Assembly (NCBI GenBank): GCA_033977485.1
Contig: CM066984.1
Location: 110,527,191 to 110,591,190, forward strand
Origin: Hydrangea macrophylla
Lineage: Eukaryota > Streptophyta > Magnoliopsida > Cornales > Hydrangeaceae
Length of the DNA: 64,000 nucleotides
Direction: 5' to 3'
In this document: piece after piece, positions 43,515-54,090 of the stretch
Layout: every line of letters begins with the position of its first letter
Position numbering within the stretch: the stretch's first letter is position 1
Notes under the pieces: model-generated
What the model was told of the DNA's origin: nothing
The model's database searches: none
Seen by the model: the letters and a program-made list of their open reading frames with translations, nothing else
Translations under genes and position numbers: made by a program

Positions 43515-43914
43515 GGTTTTTTTGGTTTTCACTTCGTGCCCTCGGGCATGGGGGAAGTCTCTACGAATAAACATTAATTATACTTAAAATATTCATCTAA
43601 TGTTGGACTAAATATATTTAACTAAATTGAGTTAATGATATATTTAATATTGGAACCAATGTCTTCTTCATTTAAAATTCCAACCATATCTCAGTCCTCA
43701 GATCTTTTAAAGTATTGAATTTTTTTTTTCCGCTTCGTGCTCACGGGCACGGGTTAGTACTAAATAGCATGTGAGTTTGAATGATCTGTACAATTTTACG
43801 CAAAAGATTTGAAAATTTTAAAGTATTGCGTTTTTTTTTTTCCTTTTTTCTTCTTCTTCTCCTTTTTTATTTTTTATTTTTTACTTTGTGCCCACGGGCA
43901 CGGGTTATTACTAG
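43515..43914 (+). mobile_element. Cluster of three Helitron-like 3' ends
   Basis: Hairpins of one type recur: GTGCCCTCGGGCATGGG (about 43538), GTGCTCACGGGCACGGG (about 43737) and GTGCCCACGGGCACGGG (about 43887). Each follows a T-rich 'tttcacttcg'-like lead. The third is followed by 'ttattactag' and T, an intact CTAG-T Helitron terminus; the others are decayed ('ttagtactaa'). Confidence 0.55.
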
Positions 43915-44461
43915 TGTATGTATAAAATAGAATGGTCATTTCTTTTTGAAATGGGATTCCTACTGAAGTAGGAATAGACATTCATTTTCAAAACCTAAAG
44001 AATGTCCATTACATTCCTAATTAAATGACTTAATATTGTTATGCCAACTTTTTCAACTTTTCTTTTTCTTTATTTAACCCAAGATGGTAATGTCCGCTTT
44101 TTCAACTTTCCTTTTTCTTTTATATAATCTTCTCATCTATCTTTTTTTGCTATTTAAATTTAATGTTTTTGCCTAAAATAAATTTATTAAATATTTTGAA
44201 TATTCAATTAAAATTTAGGGTCAATTTGATATAAGGACATTCTATTGTAAATATGTTGGTTTAAGGATAACTTAAAAAAAATATGTTGATTTAAATCCCT
44301 CACTTTTTTTTTTTGCAAAAAAAAAAAAAAAAAAAAAACGGTCCTATCTGCTGCCAGATGCCACACGCACGACACATCCTAACATTTTTAAAAACAAATG
44401 TAAGAACATAGATCTACAGTAGCGCACCACGCGCTTGCACGGTTTGAGCAATCACACCATA

Positions 44462-45600
44462 GCAATGCTTATTTCAAAAAAAGTTTTTAAACTTTAAAAC
44501 TCCATAACTTTTTATTTACAACTCCATTTTTTTAAAAATTTTATACCACTGGAATAGTGTCAACAAGAGCTACAAAACTAGTACCATTGTTGATATGTTT
44601 TGAGCAAATTTTTTTTATTTTTTATTTATTTATTTTTTAATTGCCTTAAGAGCCTTGTTTCTGAAAAGTGGTAAAATTTCACCACTGTTTTTAGCACATT
44701 TTAAATTAGTGGTGAAATTTCACCACTTTTAGAGTAACTCTAATGCTACATGCCATTTCATCATGCCGATTCTATTTTTTGACATTGTTATAGTGTCAAA
44801 TGTAATATTTTGATATTTTTGTTCCAATGTTATATATCATTTCAAATGTTACATTTTGGCTCAACTACCATTTGTCTTTCAAAGTAGTCTTTTGTTAAGG
44901 GGGCAAAATGGTCAGTTAATAAATATGTATTCTTTCCAAATTTTGCATCCCAAATATTCCTCAATTGCATGTTGGTGAAGAACTTTGTAGCCTAAAAAAC
45001 AAAACCATTGGCAATGAGACATTTCAATATCCTTTCAATCAAATCAAGTGGTACCACTACCACATGTATTGGGGAACCATCTAGGATGCAAAATTTATAA
45101 AATATAGCAAGGAAAATAGTCAAAATATATCATTTCAATATCACATGGTGGTAAAATTTCACCACTATTTTTTAGCACATTTCAAATTACTGGTGAAATT
45201 TCACCACTTTTAGTCATAAATGTCATAACATGTGAAGTATATATATGATACAAATTATTCTATGATTCAAATTCATGTACTATCAACCTTGTACACTTGA
45301 GCGAAAGGTGATTCACATCATACCACATAATAAAAGATGTGGAATTACTTGTTACTAATTGATGTTTGCAAAGTAGATTGGGTTAATTACATATGTTTGG
45401 ATATCATCAAAATGACAAAACCTTTGGGTTTGAGGAAAAAGGTATAAAAAATTTTGCGATTTTTTTTTTTCCAAAACATATCAACAATAGTACTAGTTTT
45501 GTGAATCTCGCGATACGATTCTAACGGTATAAAATTTATAAAAATAGGAATTACCGATAAAAAGTTATGTAGGGTTAAAGTTTGAAAAACTTTTTAAAAA
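44462..45600. mobile_element. Element with long inverted repeats, flanking the MULE
   Basis: 44462-44605 ('aaaaagtttttaaactttaaaac...ttgatatgttttgagcaaa') is the imperfect inverse of 45462-45600. Both arms hold 'aaaactagta..attgttgatatgtttt'. The 0.85-kb middle holds another MITE (about 44732-45130) between two copies of a GGTGAAATTTCACC hairpin (44679-44732 and 45152-45206). The MULE at 45601 sits exactly at the outer edge of the right arm. Confidence 0.65.
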
Positions 45601-45855
45601 CAGAAATGCTAGGGAGACTTGGTTTTTCACACGGAATCTCACATTAGGCCCTTCTTAGCAAATACTTAAAACTTTCTGGGCCCCACAATACACAATACAC
45701 TACACATTCCAGGGCGCCAAAATGCAAAAATCCCCAAATCAAACAATCTGCAAAACCCAACCCTAGCCCGATTCACCTCCGCAAATCCACCCACGACGGC
45801 GCTTCCCTCCACCACTGGCGGCCTTCTCTCTCTCTCTCACCGGGGTCGCGCTCAG

Positions 45856-45900
<45 letters not shown>
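45601..45900 (+). promoter_or_regulatory. MULE left TIR, candidate promoter and leader exon
   Basis: After the 105-base conserved end comes a C-rich leader ('aaccctagcccgattcacctcc') with no ATG. It leads to CAG|GTACTCTCTC and a long (CT)n tract (45858-45897). This looks like a 5' UTR exon (ending 45855) with an intron directed toward the transposase gene. Confidence 0.55.
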
Positions 45901-47533
45901 CATTCGTTTGAAGCAGAGTTGCTACGAGATCTGTAATTGAACTATAAGGGTCAATACAATTTCCTTTTCTTAGGTTCTTGAGGAGTTTTTGGGTGTTGAT
46001 TTATAGTTCAATTACTGGTATATTCCCATATTAAGGAGGCTTCTTGTCAGACTCCATTTTTCATTTACTTGAAGCTCAAATTTGTCTTCATCATTTGGAT
46101 CTCAAATGAAGATATTCAAGGTTTGCTTTAGAACAGATTAATGTTTAATTGGGTTTGGATTATGAATAAAAGGGAATCTGCTTTATTTTTGTCTATCTTA
46201 GTGAGTTGTTACTTACCTAATGCCATTCATATTTTCTTTTTCTCCCTATACTTTATGCTCTGAAAGGTTCACCCTTTATTGTCTCTAAGAATTTACCTCT
46301 TTTTTTTTTCTACATCAGAGTAAACTTGATCCTAGGGTATTTGAAAGTAGAAATAACTAGCTGTTTGGAGTGAAAACAATATCAGATTTAGGGGTCAAGT
46401 CTCATTTTTATTTGATTATTATGAAAATTAGTGTTATATTAGTTGGTTAAAAAACCATATTTTTTGACATTTTTTTTGGCCAGACAGAAGACTCATATAT
46501 GCCTAAAACCATCTTTTGGGACACTTGTTTTTTGTTCTTATGAAAACCAGCGTTATGTTAGTTTGATATTGAAAGAATTTTGGAGGCAAAAATCAAAAAA
46601 TCAAAATCCCCAAAATTCAACCTCCCCTCCTCCCCTCCACCCACGAACTCACCTCCTCTCCTCCACCCACGGCAGACGACCACGACTCACGGCCACATTT
46701 ACTTGGTTATTTCAGTCATGGCTTCAATGTATGTCAGATTGTCCGCCTAATGCTATAATTACAGATCAAGACAGAGCCATGCAAAATGCAATTGAGTGTG
46801 TTTTTCCTAATGCACGACATAGATGATGCTTATGGCATATCATGAAGAAGCTGCCTGAAAAGCTGAAAGGGTACAACCAATATGAATCAATAAAATATAA
46901 TATGCAAAATGTTGTTTATGATTCATTGACAACAGACGAATTTGAAGATGGTTGGGGAAAGTTCATTAATAAGTATGAACTAGAAATGAATGATTGGTTA
47001 CTTGGGTTGTATGTGGAGAGGAATCGGTGGGTACCCACTTTTGTGAGGGATACTTTCTGGGCAAGAATGTCAACCACCCAGCGAAGTGAAAAGCATGCAT
47101 GCTTTCTTTGATGGCTATATCCATTCGAAGACCAGTTTGAAATAATTTGTGGAGCAATATGAGAATGCGTTGGCTAAAAAGATAGAAAATGAAAAACAAG
47201 AAGAGTTTAATTCTTACAACTCTTCTTTCCCATGTGCAACTCAATTAGGAATAGAAAAACTTTTTGAAGGAGCTTACACGCGTGCAAAATTTAAAGAATT
47301 TCAGACTGAGATGTTTGGAAAGCTTTCTTGTCGCTTGTCTTTAATTACGGAGGATGCTGGCTTTACTGAGTATGAAGTACACGAGCGGGTTCGACTTGGA
47401 GAAAAAGTTTCAAGGTAATTTTTATTGATGAGACAAAGGAAGTTAACTGTAATTGCCGGTTGTTTGAGTTTAGAGGAATTATGTGTAGTCATCAGCTTAT
47501 GGTACTTGCAGAGAGACAAATTTATGATGAAGT

Positions 47534-49722
47534 TGTCACGACCCATCCCGCTAATGTGCGGAAACAGGACACGTGGCACGCCACCAAGGCTCAACAACAA
47601 CTATACGCAGCGGAAAAGAACTTTAAACCAACCTTGAATATATAAAACTTTGAAAACATTACCCTCCGAGTTGTAAATTCTGTATAAAATTGAAAACGTA
47701 ATTATATTTCAAAACAAATGACTTTATGTTGAAAGGGATCCCAAAGGTACCCTAAGAACCAATCAAAACCTTTTAATAATTTTCAGAAGGGGTAATAAAA
47801 GATTTCTGGCAGGGGGTATTTCGACCGGTCGAACGACCCCCTTCGACCGGTCGAACGACCCCCTTCGACCGGTCGAATGACCCTTTAGCAGAATTCCCTC
47901 AATGCTGCAGAATTTTGCTTAAGGCATCCAACCTCCACCAATTCTACTACTCCAATCACACTTACATTAATCCAAATGTCACAAGCTATAACAAGCTTTC
48001 AAAAACAAAGTTTAATCTCACTAATCCATGAAAAGGAACAACAGCGGAACAAGCTAAGGCTTGTTTGGCTCGATTCACAAAACTCTAACCACATTCCTTC
48101 AAAAATCCGAATTTGACAAGTTAAGTATTCAAAACACGAATTCATGAGTTCGGATTCATTACCACATAACCCAAAAGAGTTTTAATACCTATTACAACAT
48201 CATGAAATCCACACTAAAACCTCCAAGTTAAATCCAGGGTTCTAGCTATTCAAAAGCTCATTATTACAATGATCAGCAAAGAAGATAAAACATATACAAG
48301 AGGATCCCCGGCATTCCCATCGGCCTCACTCTTCTCGCTTCCTCTTGCCTTTCTTCATACCTGCAATGGAGTAAATCTCCATTGCTCAGCTATATGCTGA
48401 GTGCACGATTTCTAACATATGCATATATGACAAATCATGCTTTAATCTCATCATAACACATAACTATTGGTCTCTAGGGAATTAGTGCACCTTCACCGAT
48501 CCAAAGTCTTTCGACTCAACCATGACCCATGCCCCTTCGACATGTCACGTAATGCCTTTATCGGCAAGTGACCGTCGTCACTGCTAATCCTCCCCCTTCG
48601 ACAGGACGCCTCACGGTGAATTAGCACAAATGCCCCTTTAACCCACATAGGCACATAAACATACTCATTTAACACATATACGTGCTCGCATAAAATTTAA
48701 CATGCTTTTCACATTTAAGCGCGTGCATAATTAACGGGCCTAAGATTAACACATGGATTTTGCCCGGATCTCGATTTCGTCGCCGAAATATAAAACATGT
48801 ATTTCACCTATATAACATAGGCTAGAAATTCATACCTCGAGCTATCGTCGTATAACTTTGAGGGAACGACTAGAAGCCCGATTAAACACCAAATCTCCGA
48901 TCCTACGCAAAACCTACAAGTTTACACGTGTTTTTCCCAAATTCCTAGATTTAGAAATTTATAAAAACTTAGCCAAACATGGCCTAAAGACTATCAAAAC
49001 GTAGCCCTTACCTTGGGGAGTTCAAATATGAAGTTTGGTGAAATTCAGTCGGACGAAAGGTCGCCGATCGTCGTCGCAAAGCCCGTGACAATAATCTCCC
49101 TTTTCTCTCTCCTCTCTAACGATATTTTGAGAAGTTTACAACTAAATGAATTTCCCACCCTTGCTATTTATAGACAAACTTTCAAGAAATTGCGTTTACC
49201 ACCCCGCGAGTTCTCAAAACTCCTTATTAAGTCTTGAAACGTCGTGCACGCCCATTTTATAACTTTACGAGTGAAAATTATAAATCCCAAAAGTTTTCGA
49301 TTAAGTCCCGTTTGGATCCAAAATTTATGTCCGAAAACCAAATTCTGTGGAATCTCTACACATTCTACCTTTTTATACAACGGTCGCTCACGTTCTCACC
49401 ACAGTTCTCAAACGATCTAAAACTAGATCAAAACTATCAGAAATTATACTACACAGGTATAATTACTATTCATGAAAATATCAAATAAGTCAATAACATT
49501 TAAATCACATAAATGTCATTTAGCTATGCCAATGCAACATGCCTTTCCATGTTCCCGTGTCCTCTCTTGACACCTTCTGAACTGCCTTTAAGGCCAATAC
49601 TGGGTTCTCAAAAGACACCCTCCAACAACTAGTGAGTCATCACTCACTTTACACACGTTAATTAACACAACCGTAAACATGCTAAAATGATATAAATAAA
49701 TACCGCAGGAGCGGGTATGACA
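47534..49722 (-). mobile_element. Solo LTR inserted in the MULE transposase
   Basis: This 2189-bp insert starts TGTCACGACCCATCCCGC and ends GCGGGTATGACA, with the exact 5-bp duplication GAAGT (47529-47533 and 49723-49727). Removing it rejoins the transposase frame (ERQIYDEV to PAKYILRRW). The order of signposts (palindrome cassette near the left end, a 'gtgctcgcat'/'tgagtgcacg' middle) indicates minus orientation relative to the chromovirus LTR. No pol sequence, hence a solo LTR. Confidence 0.92.
47820..47880. repeat. Tandem TTCGACCGGTCGAA palindromes, 22-bp period
   Basis: Three perfect 14-bp palindromes TTCGACCGGTCGAA at 47820-47833, 47842-47855 and 47864-47877, spaced by CGACCCCC, in exact 22-base register. 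They sit between 'tttctggcaggggg' and 'agcagaattccctcaatgctgcagaat'. Confidence 0.97.
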
Positions 49723-50263
49723 GAAGTACCTGCCAAATACATATTGAGAAGATGGAGTAAGAATGTCAAACGGGGACACACTAAAATCCGGATTAGTTAT
49801 GACAATTGGTCAGACAAACCTGAAGCACGTCATTTTGATAAATTGGCCAATGCCTTCTATGAGGTTTGTGATTTAGTAACAGATTCTAAAACTTGGTCTA
49901 ATGAGGTGATGGCACAGCTTCTTCAAATGAAAGGAAGGTATAAAGAAAAGGCTGAAATTAGTGGAATCAAATTGCCTATTTCTACTGATACGCCTAAGGA
50001 TTCAAACTCACCGGGGGATGGGATATCCAAGGGGAGTACAAATATACTTGATCCGTTGGTTACTCGTAGTAAAGGAAGGCCGCCAAGTAAAAGAAAACTT
50101 GGCAATGTTGAGAAAGCGGTTAAGAAAAAATCAAAATCAAAAAAGAATACAAACAAGGTTATTCTTTGTTAATATGATTCATTGTCCAAATATGTACTTT
50201 TTTACTCTTTGTTAACATATATGACTCCTTCGCAATGTTTAATTTTTACAATGTATTTTGTAG

Positions 50264-50503
50264 GGATGTGATGAGCAAGGTACACAAGGAGATATGGGAG
50301 TTGGGGGGAACATTCTCCAACTACCAAGTATGGGCGTTGGAGGAAACTTTGCATTTCCTCCAAATATGGGAGTTGGAGGAAACTTTGCATTGCCACCAAA
50401 TATGGGAGTTGGCGGAAACTTTGCATTTCCACCAAATATGGGAGTTGGGGGAAACTTTGCATTTCCACAAAATATGGGAGTTGGTGGAAACTTTGCATTT
50501 CAG
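50264..50503 (+). repeat. Coding tandem repeat, 12 residues (36 bp), in the transposase tail
   Basis: The unit MGVGGNFAFPPN occurs about five times in register after a degenerate MGVGGNILQLPS copy. The exon has good acceptor (ttgtag) and donor (CAG|gtataa) sites and keeps the reading frame, so this would be a Gly/Asn-rich C-terminal extension of the FRS protein. Confidence 0.85.
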
Positions 50504-50820
50504 GTATAAAACTTGGATTCTTTCCATGTTATTATCATACTTTCCTTATTTATTTATCTCTGTATTTATTTTGTTTAATTTGTTATTTGTATAGGGTTAT
50601 CAACATCCTTTTTGGAGGCTGGACTATGATTTCACAAATATGCATCCATCACCTTTAGGCAGAGGATTATGCCCTGAAGAGAATGATAGCAGAGAAGTTG
50701 GTGATGAGGAATGAGTTTAAATATAGTTGACATTGTTGTTTTTGGTGCAATTGTAGTTGATACAATTATTTTTGTTGATTATGAATTTCATTCATGTTGT
50801 TGTTTATGGTGCAAGTGTTG

Positions 50821-50945
50821 TTGAATATGAATTTCTTTGATGTTGTTCACTCTAGGTGGTGTTGTTAATGGTGGAAATGCAAATTGAATATGAATTTCTT
50901 TGATGTTGTTCACTCTAGGTGGTGTTGTTTATGGTGGGAATGCAC
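50821..50945. repeat. 63-bp tandem duplication between the two MULE genes
   Basis: 'ttgaatatgaatttctttgatgttgttc' and the following bases occur twice in a row with a 63-base period, between the two convergent stop codons (50714 and 50992). Confidence 0.9.
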
Positions 50946-50991
50946 ACATTCAAAAAGAAATACGACAAGACGAAGTTAATTTAAATTGCCA

Positions 50992-51435
50992 TTAAACATT
51001 ACTTAAATACATGTTCTTTGCATTGTTTACAACCATATGCTCATTTAGCCACACAGCAAAGCATACAACAATAACAATAATAAAAAACAATTTCCATCTC
51101 TTCTCTCTTGCCAAATGACTCTTTAGCTCTTCAATTTTAGAGGTTTGAACATCCGCAATTCTTTGATTTCTTTCTAACTCGTCATTCCTTGATTGCAATT
51201 CCATCAATCTTCTTAACATAAGGATGTTAACTTCATTTCCCCTTGGACCCGTAGGTGTATCCACCCATTGGAAGAAGTTACAATGCATGTTAGCCCTATA
51301 ATTTTGACAACCTAAAAAACGTCGGCCCGGATTATCCTCTGTTTGTGCAGTCCTTAGTGGAGCTATATCGCCGCAAAAGCATAAGACTTGTCGACTTGCA
51401 TTGGATGAGAATTGACTTGACCTTGCACTCTCCAT
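50992..51435 (-). CDS. GRF zinc-finger, coiled-coil, single-pass membrane protein in the MULE
   Basis: The start at 51435 gives 147 residues, beginning MESARSSQFSSNASRQ. An acceptor-like 'tttcag' ends at 51448, 12 bases upstream, so the ATG at 51468 would lie in the intron. Residues about 17-55 form a GRF zinc finger: CFCGDIAPLRTAQTEDNPGR, then RFLGC and CNFFQWVD (Cys at CFC, GC and MHC). Then follows a helical, charged stretch likely to coil (LMELQSRNDELERNQR). A hydrophobic span LFFIIVIVVCFAVWL lies near the C-terminus, one probable membrane helix. GRF fingers bind single-stranded DNA in TopIII-alpha, NEIL3 and APE2; the role of this small membrane version is unknown. It reads inward from the right TIR and converges on the transposase, the place of mudrB in MuDR. 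No internal break. Confidence 0.75.
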   Translation of the reverse strand: MESARSSQFSSNASRQVLCFCGDIAPLRTAQTEDNPGRRFLGCQNYRANMHCNFFQWVDTPTGPRGNEVNILMLRRLMELQSRNDELERNQRIADVQTSKIEELKSHLAREKRWKLFFIIVIVVCFAVWLNEHMVVNNAKNMYLSNV

Positions 51436-51468
51436 ATTTTTTTTCTTCTGAAACATAGGAAAGAACAA

Positions 51469-52419
51469 TGGAATAAGTTGTTTTCAAAGAATAAAAGAAA
51501 AGGAAATAACAATGGACATAATTGGGCAAGAACAATCAGAAACAATGGAACACATTGAAATAACAATCAGAAATCAAAATGGAGCACTTGCTGTCAATGG
51601 AGCACTTGTTGTCAATAACTTGGAGAAGCAACTTCTTTTTTGCATTGAAGAATTTGGTTCGTCATTCAATTGTCAAAGAATGCAAGATATCAAAATTTAA
51701 AGAAAATAAGAGGGAATTATGTTCAGAGTTCAAAAAAGATATGGAGCAAATGAATTTACGAACAACAGAGTCGTACACATACTATTTTTGAACATTTTTA
51801 CAAAACAATCTTAAATGTTTCATTTTTATTCATCTAGTCATTCTATGCATTTTACATGTTTTCAAACAGTGCTAAATTGAAACTTAGACAGATAATAATT
51901 TCTTTCTGCATTTCTTTATGTTCCAATGTCCTACTTCTTATTCAGAAAAACTCATCATAAATCACAAGCCATCATATGTGTACAAAACACACACACACCC
52001 ACCCACCCTATACGCATAGCTGATTCTAGATTTTCCATTTTTTCTTGAATAGGACATTTCTAGAAAAAATATTACATACGGATGATGTATAAGAGGGGGA
52101 GAAAATGCAGATTAACATATGCATCCACATCTGAAGCAACTTCATATTCTGCAAAGAAGAAAGTCTCTTAAATAAGAGCTAAGCAACAACGAAATCAGTT
52201 CTACCCAACTGCGATTCAGAGAATCTCAACAAATATATTAAAGCAGCAACAATCTTGCCACATCAACTTAATATATCAGCAAGAAGAGCATTTACTACCT
52301 CTACCTAGTAGAAATAAACGACTGACAGCAACTTGATGTCAATAACTTACTCTGCCTTCGGAGCTCGAAGACCTCCCTAGAAAAATTAGTGGGTTCAAAC
52401 ATTCAGAGTGCAGGGCTTT

Positions 52420-52462
<43 letters not shown>

Positions 52463-52463
52463 C
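51469..52463 (-). other. Probable leader intron of the GRF gene
   Basis: Between the donor-like CAG|GTACTC in the right TIR (exon end 52463) and the acceptor at 51448-51449 there is about 1 kb without a credible reading frame. It includes a (GA)n tract at 52422-52459 (CT in the sense strand). I interpret it as a long 5' UTR intron. Confidence 0.45.
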
Positions 52464-52740
52464 TGAGAGGGAGACACAAAAGTCGCCCCCGGTTATGGAG
52501 GGAGCCGGTGGACGGAGGATAAGAGGGGAGGGGAGGCTCGGTTAGGGCTAGGGTTCAAATTTTGGGGATTTCTTTGATTTGGCGCAAAACATTTCAATTT
52601 CAGATTTGAGAGAGCTGGAGAGCGCACTGCAGTGTGTGTAGTGTATTGTGTATTGTGGGGCCCATAAATTTTAAGCATTTGCTAAGAAATGCCTAATGTG
52701 AGATTCTGTGTGAAAAAACCAAGTCTCCCTAGCATTTCTG
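52440..52740 (-). promoter_or_regulatory. MULE right TIR, candidate promoter and leader exon
   Basis: Mirror of the left TIR: conserved terminal 105 bases, a C-rich ATG-poor leader on the minus strand ('aaccctagccctaaccgagcc'), then CAG|GTACTCTCTC and a CT tract. It is placed to drive the GRF gene. Confidence 0.55.
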
Positions 52741-52749
52741 TTTTAAAAA

Positions 52750-53302
52750 TGGACAATGATGTAGTGTATGCACTCTATCGTACAAGTGATGAAAAAGCGC
52801 GTCACGTGTGATCGTGGGTTGATCACCTGTAAAGGTTAATAAAAAGAGTTTTTACTATGTAAGTAATCATACCGTACATGTGCAAGGGTAAAAATCTGCT
52901 TTTTTGATTTTATTTTATCCTTTTGTTTAAGATATTTACTTGATAAATGACTTAAATCAAAGTAAAAATAATTACTTATCATTAAACCACTATATTTCCC
53001 TAACTAGGAATTCCCATCTAATTTTTCCTAAAATTTAATGTCATTTCATTCTTAGGTATGTAACCAAACATATGAATGAAATGATCATTCCTATTCCATT
53101 CATATTTCATTCCATTCCTGAACTCATTTCATTCCTGCAAACCAAACATACCCTTAATCTAATCATCGAATCATACAGAAGTTTTTTTGTAATCCCACGA
53201 CTACATCAGTTAGTTGGGAACCATGAAATGTTTAGAATTAACACTCAGAATTGGAAATAGATTACTATTTTTAGAAAATAGGCTATCTAATTTTTAATTT
53301 TA
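52750..53302. other. Intergenic, no gene seen
   Basis: AT-rich. 53035-53160 carries ATTCCATTCATTTC-type words, also seen at 42230 and 43930 in other orientations, probably a MITE remnant. Confidence 0.4.
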
Positions 53303-53629
53303 AAATGGGTTCTTTAGATTTCAGTGCTTTATTGTAACCGTTTCTAAAAATTGATCCATTTAATAAGTTAACTTAAAAATTAGTCCTTTACCTATTTTGA
53401 ATATAAAAAAAAACTCTATACCATAAATCAGTGTTTTGAAATTCAAACCCCGGATTTGTAGTATATATATATATAGCTGTATATATATAGAGAGAGAAAT
53501 ACTCCCATGAATCGGGGTTTTGAAATTCAAAACTCAAATTTGTTTTATATATATATATATAGCTGTATATATATAGAGAGATAAATACTCCCATGAATCG
53601 GGGTTTTGAAATTCAAAACTCAAATTTGT

Positions 53630-53689
<60 letters not shown>

Positions 53690-54058
53690 GAGAATTAACA
53701 GAGAAAAATTATATAACAGAATGAAAAGTGATAAATTCCTCACTTTAAACTAACATAAGTGAGAAATTTCTCAATAACATGGTACGAAATTCTATATATT
53801 ATAGTGAGAAAGTCTCACTTCTAACCATAATGACAAATCTCACTTTAAAATGCAACACTAACCATAAGTGAGAAATTTCTCATTATGGTTAGTAAACCAT
53901 ATATTTCTCATTAATAATACAAATTTCTCACCAAAACAAACAAAATTATGGTCAGTAACCATTAATTATACAAAATTTTCACCAAAAAAAAAAAAAACAA
54001 AAATTTTCACCTTAATTCACTTGACTGACCTACTAAAGTTAAAAAGAAAAACAAATTA
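53303..54058. repeat. Repeat family 'GTGAGAAATTTCTCAC', copy 2
   Basis: Same block order as 40213-40712: 'ttagatttcagtgctt...cctattttga', then TA/GA microsatellites, then many GTGAGAAATTTCTCAC words. A 104-105-base unit ('actcccatgaatcggggttttgaaattc...' plus TATATA) is repeated in tandem at 53503-53640. An EXO70 gene fragment follows at once. Confidence 0.75.
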
Positions 54059-54090
54059 ATCAGATTGAAGCTTTTCAATTTCTGACAATG

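Larger units (their letters stand above)
46695..50714 (+). pseudogene. FAR1/FRS-type MULE transposase, broken
   Basis: Part 1 (46695-47533) matches the C-terminal half of the MULE/FAR1 transposase: NAIITDQDRAMQNAIECVFP, CLWHIMKKLPEKL, TFWARMSTTQRSE and, in another frame, CRLFEFRGIMCSHQLMVL (the SWIM zinc motif region). Part 2 (49728-50157) continues with KYILRRWSKNVKRGHTKI, SYDNWSDKPEARHFDKL and a basic GRPPSKRK tail. Exons 50264-50503 and 50595-50714 finish with 12-residue repeats and end GDEE. Breaks: Trp to stop before CLWH (46824-46826), a frameshift near 47095, Gln to stop after KTSLK (about 47144), a frameshift near 47400, and the LTR insertion. The N-terminal FAR1 domain and first half of the transposase are missing. 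Confidence 0.85.
45601..52740. mobile_element. Complete Mutator-like element (MULE), 7.14 kb, with two convergent genes
   Basis: Terminal inverted repeats begin CAGAAATGCTAGGGAGACTT at 45601 and read the same from 52740 backwards. They are strongly similar for about 105 bases and recognisably related for about 270. An exact 9-bp duplication TTTTAAAAA lies at 45592-45600 and 52741-52749, the Mutator hallmark. Inside are an FRS/MULE transposase on + (broken) and a GRF zinc-finger membrane protein gene on -. Each TIR ends in the same splice-donor-like CAG|GTACTCTCTCTC (45853-45857 and, inverted, 52465-52461), suggesting a TIR promoter and a spliced leader for each gene. A solo LTR is nested at 47534-49722. 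Confidence 0.93.

Noticed and set aside
46443..46690. N-terminal part of the 127-codon frame before the transposase similarity
   Set aside because: 46590-46690 resembles the C-rich TIR leader, so this is non-coding sequence fused by a deletion to the transposase remnant.
47534..49722. Possible host gene between the two transposase parts
   Set aside because: TG...CA ends, a GAAGT duplication and restoration of the transposase frame on removal show it is a solo LTR.
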